A stretch of 64,000 nt of DNA from Pseudomonas sp. FP2196 (GTDB lineage Bacteria > Pseudomonadota > Gammaproteobacteria > Pseudomonadales > Pseudomonadaceae). A model generated the notes under the pieces. That model ran no database searches. It saw nothing but the letters and a program-made list of their open reading frames with translations, and was not told where the DNA came from. The position numbers and the translations under genes are program-made. Shown here piece after piece: positions 10,695 to 19,265 of this stretch. The first letter of the stretch is position 1; every line of letters begins with the position of its first letter. Location: contig NZ_CP117445.1 of NCBI RefSeq assembly GCF_030687715.1, positions 3,709,501 through 3,773,500 of the forward strand. The letters are read 5' to 3'.

Positions 10695-11516
10695 TCATTT
10701 CAACGCGATGCGTTTTCCGGAGCGCCCGGCAATCCCGCTTGCCTGCCCATTCTGCTGCTTGCCCATCCGCGCCTGAGTAATCAACCCGGGGATCAACTCC
10801 CCCTCCGGCAAGTTCTTCCAGAACCGTACCGGCAAATGCCCCTGCATGACTTTCGGATTCAACCGCGCCGGATTGAAGATGTGGCTGTAATAGGTCAACC
10901 ACAGATCACCATGCGGGTCGTCGACGTTCTGCGCCATCTGCTGCCATTCAACAGGGCATTGGCGCTCATGGATCAGTTGTTCACCGTCGTAGTAAACGCC
11001 GTCACGCGGTGTGGCGATCATCCAGCGGTGACGGCCCATGCGGGCGACGAAATGCTCGCTGGCGCTGTGCAGGATGTCGTGAGCCGGTTCGTGCCATGCC
11101 ACATATTGCGGGCCTGGCGAATCTTTAGGCCGTTCGATGAAGCGCACGAATGCATGCAGATGATGGGCTTCGCGGCTGACTTGTTTGATTCGCCGCTGCA
11201 ATTCGCTGCCCAGTTTGTCGCCGGCCATCATTGCCGTGCGGTCGCCGTGACTGACTCGCCACAGCACTTCATACAGCAGGCTCCAGCGTTGATCGCCACG
11301 GTATCGCGCGGCTTGCTCCAGGGTGTCGAGTAACGCACGCGGAATGCGGGCCTGAAACGGGCCGTGCCCCTCGGGCACTTCATGGTCGCTGACAAACAAG
11401 TCGCTGACGCCCTCCGAAGCCCAACTCACCAGACTCGGGTCGACCTCATGACTGAGTAGCCAGCGTGCCTGTTGGCGCCAGGTGTCGAACAGGTCGTCGC
11501 AATCAAGATTGATCAT
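10695..11516 (-). CDS. Putative DNA repair/metabolism protein partner of radical SAM protein (TIGR03915-like)
   Basis: A 273-residue protein matching, by recall, the family annotated as putative DNA metabolism or repair protein that always accompanies a radical SAM protein of the next gene's type. Visible features are a helical, His/Arg/Trp-rich middle (SREAHHLHAFVRFIERP, residues about 120-140) and a C-terminal stretch YYSHIFNPARLNPKVMQGHLP that resembles DUF4130. No catalytic motif is obvious. The ATG at 11516 overlaps the upstream stop (ATGA), so it is translationally coupled to the radical SAM gene and shares its LexA-like box. Biochemical activity is unknown. Confidence 0.75.
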   Translation of the reverse strand: MINLDCDDLFDTWRQQARWLLSHEVDPSLVSWASEGVSDLFVSDHEVPEGHGPFQARIPRALLDTLEQAARYRGDQRWSLLYEVLWRVSHGDRTAMMAGDKLGSELQRRIKQVSREAHHLHAFVRFIERPKDSPGPQYVAWHEPAHDILHSASEHFVARMGRHRWMIATPRDGVYYDGEQLIHERQCPVEWQQMAQNVDDPHGDLWLTYYSHIFNPARLNPKVMQGHLPVRFWKNLPEGELIPGLITQARMGKQQNGQASGIAGRSGKRIALK

Positions 11517-12733
11517 CCCCACAACCCCATCTGCTGCGGCTGCGGCCGGTCGCGCAGTTGCTGATAGAGCATATGACTGGTGACCTCGGCCTGCTGCGGG
11601 TGATAGTCGCTGGTGATGATGAACGGCTTGGCCTTGGCCAGCACACAGCGCATGCGTGCAACATCCTCGTAGCGGATCCGCCGCTGGCGGCGCAGCTCCA
11701 CCAGACGTTCGGTGGTACGCAGGCCAATGCCGGGGATGCGTGCGATCAGTGCGGGCTCGGCGCGGTTCAGATCCAGCGGGAACACCTCGCGATTCTGCAG
11801 CGCCCACGCCAGTTTCGGATCGATGTCCAACGCCAGATTCCCCGGCCCCTTGAGCAACTCTCCGGCGCTGTAGCCGTAACTGCGCAAGAGAAAATCGGCC
11901 TGATACAAGCGGTGCTCGCGCATCAGCGGCGGCGCGGCCAGCGGCACGCTTTTGGGGCTGTCGGGGATCGGGCTGAACGCCGAATAGTAAACCCGGCGCA
12001 GGCGGAAGTTGCCGTACAAGGCCTGGGCGCCATGGAGGATTGTGCTGTCGTCGGTGTCATCGGCGCCGACGATCATCTGAGTGCTCTGCCCGGCCGGCGC
12101 GAACTTCGGCGCGCGTGGCTCGTTGAGCACGGTCTGCTCGCCGGTGTAGATGGTCTGCATGGCCTGCTTGATCGTGCCGATCTGTTTCTCCGGGGCCAGG
12201 GTTTGCAGGCTGGCATCGGTGGGCAGTTCGATGTTGACGCTCAGGCGATCGGCGTAACGTCCGGCCTGCTCGATCAACGCAGGATCGGCTTCGGGGATGG
12301 TCTTGAGGTGAATGTAACCGCGAAACTCGTGCTCTTCGCGCAACAGCTTGGCGACCCGGACCAGTTGCTCCATGGTGTAGTCCGCCGAGCGGATGATCCC
12401 GGAGCTGAGAAACAGGCCGCTGACACAGTTGCGCCGGTAGAAGTCCATGGTCAGCGCCACGACTTCCTCGGGCGTGAAACGCGCGCGCGGCACATCACTG
12501 GAGCGACGATTGACACAGTATTGGCAATCGTAAAGGCAGAAATTGGTCAGCAGAATCTTCAACAGCGAAACGCAACGCCCGTCCGGCGTGTAGCTGTGAC
12601 AAATGCCCATGCCATCGGTCGAGCCCAGGCCGCTCTTGCCCTCGGAGCTTCGCTTGGGCGCACCGCTGCTCGCGCAGGAGGCGTCGTACTTGGCGGCGTC
12701 GGCGAGAATGCTGAGCTTGTCGATGATTTGCAT
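11513..12733 (-). CDS. Putative DNA modification/repair radical SAM protein (TIGR03916-like)
   Basis: A 406-residue radical SAM enzyme. The [4Fe-4S]/SAM motif CLYDCQYC (Cys66, Cys70, Cys73) follows the family-typical N-terminal block with Cys20, Cys45 and Cys54. The C-terminus holds a helix-hairpin-helix-like DNA-binding segment (ALIARIPGIGLRTTERLVELRR, about residues 325-346). The combination of a SAM radical core and an HhH motif suggests action on DNA, but substrate and reaction are unknown. It is the first gene of a two-gene operon, and a CTG-N10-CAG element 16-31 bases upstream suggests SOS control. Confidence 0.82.
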   Translation of the reverse strand: MQIIDKLSILADAAKYDASCASSGAPKRSSEGKSGLGSTDGMGICHSYTPDGRCVSLLKILLTNFCLYDCQYCVNRRSSDVPRARFTPEEVVALTMDFYRRNCVSGLFLSSGIIRSADYTMEQLVRVAKLLREEHEFRGYIHLKTIPEADPALIEQAGRYADRLSVNIELPTDASLQTLAPEKQIGTIKQAMQTIYTGEQTVLNEPRAPKFAPAGQSTQMIVGADDTDDSTILHGAQALYGNFRLRRVYYSAFSPIPDSPKSVPLAAPPLMREHRLYQADFLLRSYGYSAGELLKGPGNLALDIDPKLAWALQNREVFPLDLNRAEPALIARIPGIGLRTTERLVELRRQRRIRYEDVARMRCVLAKAKPFIITSDYHPQQAEVTSHMLYQQLRDRPQPQQMGLWG

Positions 12734-12748
12734 GGCGCGGGCTCTTTA

Positions 12749-12764
12749 CTGGTTGCATATACAG
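12749..12764 (-). promoter_or_regulatory. LexA-like box (CTG-N10-CAG) before the radical SAM gene
   Basis: On the minus strand the 16-mer reads CTGTATATGCAACCAG. It keeps the invariant CTG and CAG ends, the TATAT left half and the A-rich centre of proteobacterial LexA sites; the right half is degenerate. A TATACT -10-like hexamer (12763-12768) overlaps it, which is where a repressor would block initiation. Confidence 0.6.
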
Positions 12765-12827
12765 TATAGGGTCAACTGCGGTGGCACAAGGTGGCAAATG
12801 CGCCCCTCGTCGGCCAGACGCTCAAGA

Positions 12828-12938
12828 TCAAGAGATCGCAGCCTTCGGCAGCTCCTACAAGGATTCGGCAGGGTCGGAATTTATCGGGTGTACACACTTC
12901 CTGTAGGAGCTGCCGAAGGCTGCGATCTTTTGATCTTT
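12828..12938. repeat. REPIN, family A (CTTCGGCAG variant)
   Basis: Inverted arms carry AGATCGCAGCCTTCGGCAGC and its complement around a spacer of about 55 bases. Its right arm contains the stop codon and the last codons of the adjacent ArsR-type gene. Confidence 0.88.
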
Positions 12939-13639
12939 GCCTGCATCGGCAATTCGACACCAAACCGAACCCCGATTTCTTTGCACCCCACCGCCGTCAG
13001 CGCCAACGCCCGACTGTCCAGATCCTGCGTCACCCACTTACGCTTCAACGCCGTTTGCAGCAATGCCGCGCCCAGCGAACCACCCAGATGCGGCCGGCGC
13101 ATGCTCCAGTCCAGACACGGGCAGGCGAACTTGCGGCGCAAAGTGCTCAAGTCCTGCACCTCAATGCCCAGCCCGGCAAACAAGGCCTCACCACTGTCAC
13201 TCAGGCGATATGCCTGCTCGTCGGTTTTCACCAGCCAACCCGCCTCGATCAAGCGGTCATGCAGCAACACCGCCAGTGTCCCGGCCATATGGTCGTAGCA
13301 GGTGCGGGCGAACTGCAGGCGATCCGGCGTGTGCGCCTTGAACGTCGGCGCGGTGTTCTGGCCGATCACCATCAAGGCTTCCAGCGCCTGAGCGACGCGT
13401 TGGTCAGCCAGGCTGTAATAACGATGGCGGCCCTGCACGTGCAGACGCACCAGCGCCAGGTCCTTGAGTTTGGCCAAATGCGCGCTGGCGGTGGAAGCGC
13501 TGACTTCGGCAACAGCTGCCAACTCGGTGCTGGTGCGGGCATGGCCATCCATCAGCGAGCAGAGGATTTTTGTGCGTGCCGGCTCGGCGATGGCTGCCGC
13601 CACTTGCGAGACGCCGATATCTTGATGTTCTGCGTGCAT
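12881..13639 (-). CDS. ArsR-family helix-turn-helix regulator with C-terminal domain
   Basis: A 252-residue regulator. The N-terminal ArsR winged helix spans residues about 8-80 (EPARTKILCSLMDGHARTSTEL, then SASTASAHLAKLKDLALV) and is followed by a 150-residue domain with cysteines at FARTCYD and KFACPCLDW. Its length is about twice that of classical ArsR proteins. The last 18 or so codons, after FGVELP, are encoded by the REPIN arm (KIKRSQPSAAPT), so the ancestral stop has been lost and the tail is recent. It is divergent from the cytochrome P450, its likely target. The effector cannot be read from sequence. Confidence 0.8.
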   Translation of the reverse strand: MHAEHQDIGVSQVAAAIAEPARTKILCSLMDGHARTSTELAAVAEVSASTASAHLAKLKDLALVRLHVQGRHRYYSLADQRVAQALEALMVIGQNTAPTFKAHTPDRLQFARTCYDHMAGTLAVLLHDRLIEAGWLVKTDEQAYRLSDSGEALFAGLGIEVQDLSTLRRKFACPCLDWSMRRPHLGGSLGAALLQTALKRKWVTQDLDSRALALTAVGCKEIGVRFGVELPMQAKIKRSQPSAAPTGSVYTR

Positions 13640-13718
13640 ATTTCGCTCCCGGACGAATCGTCGCCGCTACGGACTGGAGATAGTAGCAACACTTTCCCCA
13701 TCGACAAGGCTGCGAACC

Positions 13719-14894
13719 ATGGACCCGATCACCGCTGCGACTCATGCCGATCCCTACCCCTATTACGAAAAACTGCGCGCCGAGGGCGGACTGACGTTTC
13801 ATCCCGAACTCAAATTGTGGGTCGCCAGCACGGCGAGCGCTGTTTGCGCCGTGCTGGCGCATGCCGACTGCCGGGTGCGTCCGGCGCAGGAACCGGTACC
13901 CAAAGCGCTTGCCGAGGGCATGGCAGGCAAGGTTTTCGCGCAGTTGATGCGGATGAACGATGGCGAAAGCCAGCGCTGCCCGCGTTCGGCATTCGAGCCG
14001 CCACTGCTGCTGATTGATCAGGACGAAGTCCGCGCGCGAGTGAGCGCACGACTGCTCAACACGGATGCGGACGGCTTGTACAACGCCATGTTCCGCGGCC
14101 CGGTGTCCGTGGTGGCGGCGTTGCTCGGGTTTTCTCCGGCGCAGAGTCGGGCGATCAGTGCGCTGACGGCGGATTTCGCGGCATGCCTGTCACCTTTGAG
14201 TAACGATGTGCAACTGACGGCTGCCCACGCCGCCGCCGAGCAGTTGCGCGGGCAGTTCATCGAGTTGTTGGCCGAGCCTGGCGTAAGCAGCGCGTTGCTT
14301 GCGGGCATCCGACAGCGCTTTGAAGGGGATCAGGAGAACCTGATCGCCAACCTGATCGGCCTCTGCTCGCAGACGTTTGAAGCCTGCGCCGGGCTGATCG
14401 GCAATGCGCTGCTGACGTTACATCGTCAGCCCGAGTTGCGTGGCGAATCAGTGGAAGCCCTGCTGAGTGAAGTCCAGCGCTTCGACCCGTCGATACAGAA
14501 CACCCGGCGCTTTGTCGCCGCGTCCTGCGAAATCGACGGTGTGCGTGTCGAGGCTGGCGCGGTGATTCTGGTGCTGCTGGCCTCGGCCAACCGCGATCCG
14601 GCGCTGAACGACAACCCCGACCAGTTTCTACTGGAGCGCCCGAACCGCCGCAGTTTCAGTTTTGGCAGCGGTCGGCATCAGTGTCCGGGGCAGGCGGCGG
14701 CGATGAGTATTGCCAGTGCGACGGTCAGGGAAATTCTCGCTCACGGCATTGAACTGGAGCGCCTTAACTGGCACTACCGCCCTTCGCTCAACGGACGCAT
14801 CCCACTGTTCAGCGACGTGGTTGCGTGCCGCAGCTCCTACAGGGATTTGCTCACACTGCCATTTGCAAAATCAACCAGCTATTGGCCCCGCTGA
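13719..14894 (+). CDS. Cytochrome P450
   Basis: A 391-residue soluble bacterial P450. The haem-binding loop FSFGSGRHQCPGQ has its thiolate at about Cys322, and the K-helix ExxR motif reads EVQR. The I-helix segment LCSQTFEA lacks the usual acidic residue before the conserved Thr, which could alter oxygen activation. The C-terminus beyond about residue 365 is unusual: codons around 14825-14848 match a single family A REP arm, and the frame then runs 44 bases into the 3' end of the convergent mntH. It is divergent from an ArsR-type regulator. Substrate and redox partner are unknown; no ferredoxin gene is adjacent. Confidence 0.85.
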   Translation: MDPITAATHADPYPYYEKLRAEGGLTFHPELKLWVASTASAVCAVLAHADCRVRPAQEPVPKALAEGMAGKVFAQLMRMNDGESQRCPRSAFEPPLLLIDQDEVRARVSARLLNTDADGLYNAMFRGPVSVVAALLGFSPAQSRAISALTADFAACLSPLSNDVQLTAAHAAAEQLRGQFIELLAEPGVSSALLAGIRQRFEGDQENLIANLIGLCSQTFEACAGLIGNALLTLHRQPELRGESVEALLSEVQRFDPSIQNTRRFVAASCEIDGVRVEAGAVILVLLASANRDPALNDNPDQFLLERPNRRSFSFGSGRHQCPGQAAAMSIASATVREILAHGIELERLNWHYRPSLNGRIPLFSDVVACRSSYRDLLTLPFAKSTSYWPR

Positions 14895-16188
14895 TCAGCA
14901 CAAACAACCCCCAGGCCAGCACCCGGGTCGGCCAGCGGTTCACGAACGGCCCCATCAGTTGTTTGTCGTTGGTCATACGGATCAGCGGATACAGGGCAAA
15001 CGGCAGTTGCAGGCTCAGCACCACCTGACTGAGCACCAGCAGTTTGCCCACAGCGTTGTCGCCCATCAGCCACACGCCGATAAACGCCGGAATCAACGCC
15101 AGGCCACGAGTGATCAGGCGCCGTTGCCAGCAGGGAATGCGCAGATTCAGATAGCCCTCCATGATCACCTGACCGGCGATGGTACCGGTGAAGGTCGAAC
15201 TCTGCCCTGACGCGAGCAACGCCACGCCGAACAACACGCTGGCCAGCGCACCGCCGACCAGCGGATCAAGCAGGTGGTAGGCGTCCTGGATGTCCACCAC
15301 GTCGGTATGCCCGGACTGGTGAAACGCAGCCGCCGCGAGAATCAGAATCGCCGCGTTGACCATCAGCGCCAGCGCCAGCGAGCCGATGGTGTCGATGCGC
15401 GCCAGCTTCACCGCGTCCTGTTTGCTCGCCAGATCCTTGCCGATCATCCGCGTTTGCACGATGGACGTGTGCAGGTAGAGGTTATGCGGCATCACCGTGG
15501 CCCCGAGAATGCCGATTGCCAGATACAACGGCGCGGCATCACTGATGGCTGACAGGGATGGCTTGAAGCCTTGGGCGACGTCCGGCCAGTACGGTTTGAT
15601 CAGCACCAGTTCAACGAAGAAACACACACCAATGGTGGCAACCAGCACCAGCATGATCGCTTCCAGTCGGCGGAATCCACGATTTTGCAGAGCCAGTACC
15701 AGCAATGTATCGAACGCGGTCAGGGCAATGCCGAAGGTCAGCGAACAGCCAAGCAACAAGTGAAACGCCAGCGCGCAACCGAGAACTTCGGCAAGGTCGG
15801 TGGCAATGATCGAGATCTCCGCCAACACCCATTGCAGCCGCGCGGTCGGGGTGCTGTAGCGTTCGCGGGACAATTGCGCCAGATCGCGCCCGGTGGCAAT
15901 ACCCAGCCGCGAACACAGGCACTGCACGACCATGCCCGCCAGACTCGCCAGCAACACCACAAACAGCAGGCTGTACCCGAAACGCGAGCCGGCTTCGATG
16001 GCCGTCGCCCAGTTGCCCGGATCCATATAGCCGATCGACACCAGCAAACCGGGGCCGGCGAAGCGCAGCACACGCTTGAAAAACGCGGCGTTGGGATCTA
16101 CCGCAACACTGCCTGCCACTTCCGGCGGGCAAAACGGCGCGGTGGCGATTTTGGGCAAACTGAATTTCACGCACACATCCAGAAACAA
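14851..16188 (-). CDS. mntH: Nramp-family divalent metal (Mn2+) transporter MntH
   Basis: A 445-residue Nramp transporter with about eleven membrane segments. It carries the two signature metal-site motifs, MDPGNW in the first helix (about residue 56) and MPHNLYLHTS in the sixth (residues 233-242). It imports Mn2+, possibly Fe2+, with protons across the inner membrane. An internal GTG at 16170 (giving a start at KFSLPKIAT) is an alternative; neither start has a strong ribosome site. The 3' end overlaps the P450 frame by 44 bases. No MntR box was recognised. Confidence 0.9.
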   Translation of the reverse strand: MFLDVCVKFSLPKIATAPFCPPEVAGSVAVDPNAAFFKRVLRFAGPGLLVSIGYMDPGNWATAIEAGSRFGYSLLFVVLLASLAGMVVQCLCSRLGIATGRDLAQLSRERYSTPTARLQWVLAEISIIATDLAEVLGCALAFHLLLGCSLTFGIALTAFDTLLVLALQNRGFRRLEAIMLVLVATIGVCFFVELVLIKPYWPDVAQGFKPSLSAISDAAPLYLAIGILGATVMPHNLYLHTSIVQTRMIGKDLASKQDAVKLARIDTIGSLALALMVNAAILILAAAAFHQSGHTDVVDIQDAYHLLDPLVGGALASVLFGVALLASGQSSTFTGTIAGQVIMEGYLNLRIPCWQRRLITRGLALIPAFIGVWLMGDNAVGKLLVLSQVVLSLQLPFALYPLIRMTNDKQLMGPFVNRWPTRVLAWGLFVLISGANSWLILQMAV

Positions 16189-16232
16189 GTCGAAAGACGC
16201 AGCTTAGACGTTTCGGCCCCTTTGATGAAAGC

Positions 16233-16772
16233 TCAAGACCCCGTCACGCCCAGCAACTGCTGGCGCAGTTCAGGATTGCGCGTACGTGGATTCAACCAGA
16301 TATCAAAAAACGCGCGGGCGAACTGCGGGTCGGCGATCTCATGCTGCAACTGCTGGCCAACAAAAAAACGTGCGCCCTGCCCCGGTAAATACACTCCGGT
16401 GATGCGCGTGCCCGCCTGGACATCGACGAACGCCTGCTGCATCTGCGTCTGCCAGCCGGCCAGTTGCGCCGGGGTGACGGAGGCTCCATTCAGACGCTTG
16501 ATTTCATCAACGCTGGCTTCGACCAGATCGTCGCGAGAAATCTGTCGGCGATAGATCAACTCCAGCGCGAAAGGCTGCCCGTCCGCCAGAGGCTGCGCCG
16601 TACTCCACAACCTTGCGTTATAAACGTCGAAACCAAACACACTGAAATCGCCGCTGCCGATGATCCTGGCGCCGGGCACTTCGTCCTGCCAGTTGGCCCA
16701 GGCCGGCGCAACCAGCAAGGCCCACAAGCCGATGGCGCAGCACCCTCGCAAGACACCCTGTGTTCTGTTCAT
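16233..16772 (-). CDS. Exported chalcone isomerase-like protein
   Basis: A 179-residue protein with a signal peptide (hydrophobic segment to about residue 26, ending PAWANW) and a domain resembling the bacterial chalcone isomerase-like family (GDFSVFGFDVYNARLW, then QPFALELIYRRQISR and a C-terminal FDIWLNPRTRNPELRQQLLG). Members are usually periplasmic and catalytically uncharacterised; a lipid- or fatty-acid-binding role has been suggested for the fold. The internal ATG (MNRTQG) is preferred to an upstream one because it gives a clean signal peptide. Confidence 0.75.
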   Translation of the reverse strand: MNRTQGVLRGCCAIGLWALLVAPAWANWQDEVPGARIIGSGDFSVFGFDVYNARLWSTAQPLADGQPFALELIYRRQISRDDLVEASVDEIKRLNGASVTPAQLAGWQTQMQQAFVDVQAGTRITGVYLPGQGARFFVGQQLQHEIADPQFARAFFDIWLNPRTRNPELRQQLLGVTGS

Positions 16773-16917
16773 CACGCCATTGACTCCGGTAAACCCTGAC
16801 AGGCAAAGCATAGCCTGTATCGCTTCGATACTTTGTATACAAAAATCGCTCACATACGCAGCAAAACGTTCTTAGCAATGCTACCGTGGCCCCCTCTCAC
16901 CCGACGGAGAAACCTGC

Positions 16918-17694
16918 GTGCTGATCCTCAAACTGCTGCTGATTCCCGGTTTTCTGCTGCTGATCTCACTGGCAGGCAAGCGTTGGGGGCCGAGCGTGGC
17001 CGGGTGGTTGTCTGGGTTGCCCGTGGTGGTCGGGCCGATTCTGTTTTTCCTCGCCATTGAACAAGGGTCGAAATTTGCTGCGCAATCGGCGGTGGCTGCG
17101 TTGTCGGCAATGTTCGCGATGATTGCCTTCTGCATCACTTACGCGCAGGTCGCGCAACGGGCGAACTGGCCATGGGCGCTGAGCCTTTCCCTGGCAGTCT
17201 GGGCAGTGTTGGCGCTGGTGCTGTCTTGGATTCCAGCGTCGTTGCCGTTCTCGGTGGCGGCGGCAGCGGTTGCTTTGCTGGCGGCACCCTACTTGTTCCC
17301 CAAGGTACAACCGGTGCTGAACGGCCCGGCGCCGAAGTCGGACAAACTGATCTGGCGGATGATCGCCGGCGCTGCGTTGACGCTGGTGGTGACGATGCTG
17401 GCCAGCACTGTCGGCGAACGCTGGAGCGGCCTGCTGGCGGTGTTCCCGGTGCTCGGCAGTGTGATGGCGGTGTTTTCCCAGCAGACCCGTGGCCCTGAGT
17501 TCACTGCCGCTCTGTTGCGGGCGACGGCGACCGGAATGTATTCATTTTCGGCGTTTTGCCTGGTGTCGGCGCTGACCTTGCCGAGTCTGGGGCTCAGCGG
17601 ATTTGCCATGGGCGTCGCCGTGTCGGTGGCCATGCTCGGCGTGACCCGACAGTTGCTGGCGCGCCCGGCAGTGAAACGGCAACAACCGCAGTAA
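16918..17694 (+). CDS. Hydrophobic membrane protein with internal duplication
   Basis: A 258-residue protein with about eight membrane segments, starting at GTG after a CGGAGA ribosome site. Two halves look related: GKRWGPSVAGWLSGLPVVVG with a following EQGSKFAAQSAVAAL, and GERWSGLLAVFPVLGS with QQTRGPEFTAALLRATAT. This suggests a GlpM-like unit that has duplicated and fused. Function is unknown. It is divergent from the chalcone isomerase-like gene and followed, 80 bases on, by an exported protein gene. Confidence 0.65.
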   Translation: MLILKLLLIPGFLLLISLAGKRWGPSVAGWLSGLPVVVGPILFFLAIEQGSKFAAQSAVAALSAMFAMIAFCITYAQVAQRANWPWALSLSLAVWAVLALVLSWIPASLPFSVAAAAVALLAAPYLFPKVQPVLNGPAPKSDKLIWRMIAGAALTLVVTMLASTVGERWSGLLAVFPVLGSVMAVFSQQTRGPEFTAALLRATATGMYSFSAFCLVSALTLPSLGLSGFAMGVAVSVAMLGVTRQLLARPAVKRQQPQ

Positions 17695-17774
17695 CCCGGA
17701 CGAGCCGCGCTGGAGTGCCACGGCTCTGCATGGGATGATCGCCCGCCTGCCCCGACCATTCCCCGGAGATTCGA

Positions 17775-18341
17775 ATGACATTGTTGAGCAAGAAAGCCGT
17801 CGTCCTGTTGCTGGCGGCTGTCGCCGGTCTCGGCGCCATCAACGCTCAGGCGGCCAAGGCCAAGGAAAAATCGGCCACCGAGAAGGTCTCGATGCTGGGC
17901 GGCAAGTTCACCTTTGTGCTACCCAAAGGCTTCGTCGCCGATCCACTGCCGGCGAGCCCGACCGGTGCCACCGGCACGATGTACACCAACCAGACCACTA
18001 AAACCGTGGTCATCGCCGCCGAAAACCAGATTCCCGAAGGCAACAACGTCAAGGACAACGACAGCGAGTTTCTCGACGGCAGCGTCTCTGACTTCATCGA
18101 GGCGCAGCGCAAAGCATTGCCGGACTTCAACAAGCTCAGCGAAAAAAGCCTGACCCAAAAAGGCACCGGCCTTGGCCTGCGCCAGGTCGACAGCACTGCC
18201 ACGCAGGGCGGCGGCCAGACCCTCAACACGACCTTGATGGCCGGTTCGGGAACGCGCATGGCGCTGGTCCAGGTGATCTCCCGGGTCAGCGACAAGGCCG
18301 GTCACGATGCGCTGGTGAAAGCCATCCTCAAGGAAAAATGA
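17775..18341 (+). CDS. Exported protein of unknown function (DcrB/PsbP-like fold possible)
   Basis: A 188-residue protein with a signal peptide (VVLLLAAVAGLGAINAQAA, cleavage near residue 27). The mature part begins with GGKFTFVLPKGFVADPLP and ends with a helical LVKAILKEK. The layout (beta strand with LPKGF, then a TVVIAAE strand and an amphipathic C-terminal helix) recalls DcrB/PsbP-like periplasmic proteins; this is a weak inference. The ATG follows a CGGAGA ribosome site. It converges on the esterase gene, with only 3 bases between the stops. Confidence 0.7.
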   Translation: MTLLSKKAVVLLLAAVAGLGAINAQAAKAKEKSATEKVSMLGGKFTFVLPKGFVADPLPASPTGATGTMYTNQTTKTVVIAAENQIPEGNNVKDNDSEFLDGSVSDFIEAQRKALPDFNKLSEKSLTQKGTGLGLRQVDSTATQGGGQTLNTTLMAGSGTRMALVQVISRVSDKAGHDALVKAILKEK

Positions 18342-18344
18342 GCT

Positions 18345-19061
18345 TCAAGGGTTGAGTTGCTCTAGCCATGCATTCAAGTCCCGCAGTTCGGCCGCAGTGA
18401 TGCTGTGGCCGACGCCGGGATACGCGTGGAATTGCGGCTTGTAAGCCAGTTTCTGCAGCAACGCATTGGCCTCGGTGCCGTCGCGATACGGCACGCGATC
18501 ATCGGCGGTGCCGTGACCGATAAAGATGTTCAGTGGCAGCGGCTGTTGCTCGGTCTTGAGCTCGGTTTTCAACACCGGCAATAAACGCCCGCTCAACGCC
18601 GCAATACCTCCCACCGCCACCGGTGGTCGCAGGCCTACCTCGTAGGTCATCATCGCGCCCTGGCTGAAGCCGATCAGGTACACCTTGTCCGGGGCAGCGT
18701 GATATTTCTTCGCCGCTTGCGCGACAAAATCCCGGAGCTTCTGGCCGCTGGCCTTCAGATCATCGGTCTCGCCGTTGTAGGCGCCTTCGCCTTTCTTGCG
18801 AAACCACTGGAAACGCCCTTCGCCCAACGCCAGCGGTGCCTGCACCGACAGGTAGTTGTACTGCGCCGGGAGCTGAAATTTCATGCCGATCAGATCGGCC
18901 TCGTTACTGCCGTAGCCGTGCAGGAAAATCACCAGCGGACGCGGATCGGCATCAGGGTGAACCTGTTCGATGTACTTGAGTGGCAGGTCGCTTTGCAGGG
19001 TGGTTTGAGCATGGACGGCGGTGGACGCCAGGAGGGTCAACAGAGCAAACACCTTCAACAT
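18345..19061 (-). CDS. Periplasmic alpha/beta hydrolase (carboxylesterase/phospholipase type)
   Basis: A 238-residue hydrolase with a signal peptide (LLTLLASTAVHA). It has the oxyanion segment VIFLHGYGSNEADL, the nucleophile elbow GFSQGAM (GxSxG), an acid in GTADDRVPY and the catalytic His in GVGHSI, in the order of the carboxylesterase/phospholipase family. The start at 19061 follows GGAAG and removes an upstream extension that overlaps a REP doublet. Substrate is not predictable beyond short-chain esters. Confidence 0.85.
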   Translation of the reverse strand: MLKVFALLTLLASTAVHAQTTLQSDLPLKYIEQVHPDADPRPLVIFLHGYGSNEADLIGMKFQLPAQYNYLSVQAPLALGEGRFQWFRKKGEGAYNGETDDLKASGQKLRDFVAQAAKKYHAAPDKVYLIGFSQGAMMTYEVGLRPPVAVGGIAALSGRLLPVLKTELKTEQQPLPLNIFIGHGTADDRVPYRDGTEANALLQKLAYKPQFHAYPGVGHSITAAELRDLNAWLEQLNP

Positions 19062-19140
19062 AGGTCTTCCTTCACAGGGTGTCGGGTTCGGGGGGAGCCT
19101 AACACCCTGAAGCAGGGATCCAAATATTGAGGTGCTGCTG

Positions 19141-19246
19141 AGGCCGCCATCGCTGGCAAGCCAGCTCCCACAGTGATTGGGGGTGTTCACATAGGCTGTG
19201 TTCCCCAACAAACCTTGTGGGAGCTGGCTTGCCAGCGATGAGGCCT
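19141..19246. repeat. REP doublet, family C (CATCGCTGGCAAGCCAGCTCCCACA)
   Basis: Inverted arms CCATCGCTGGCAAGCCAGC and its complement enclose about 55 bases. This is a different REP family from the A and B copies elsewhere in the window. Confidence 0.88.
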
Positions 19247-19265
19247 TCAGATCCGCCCAGAGCTG

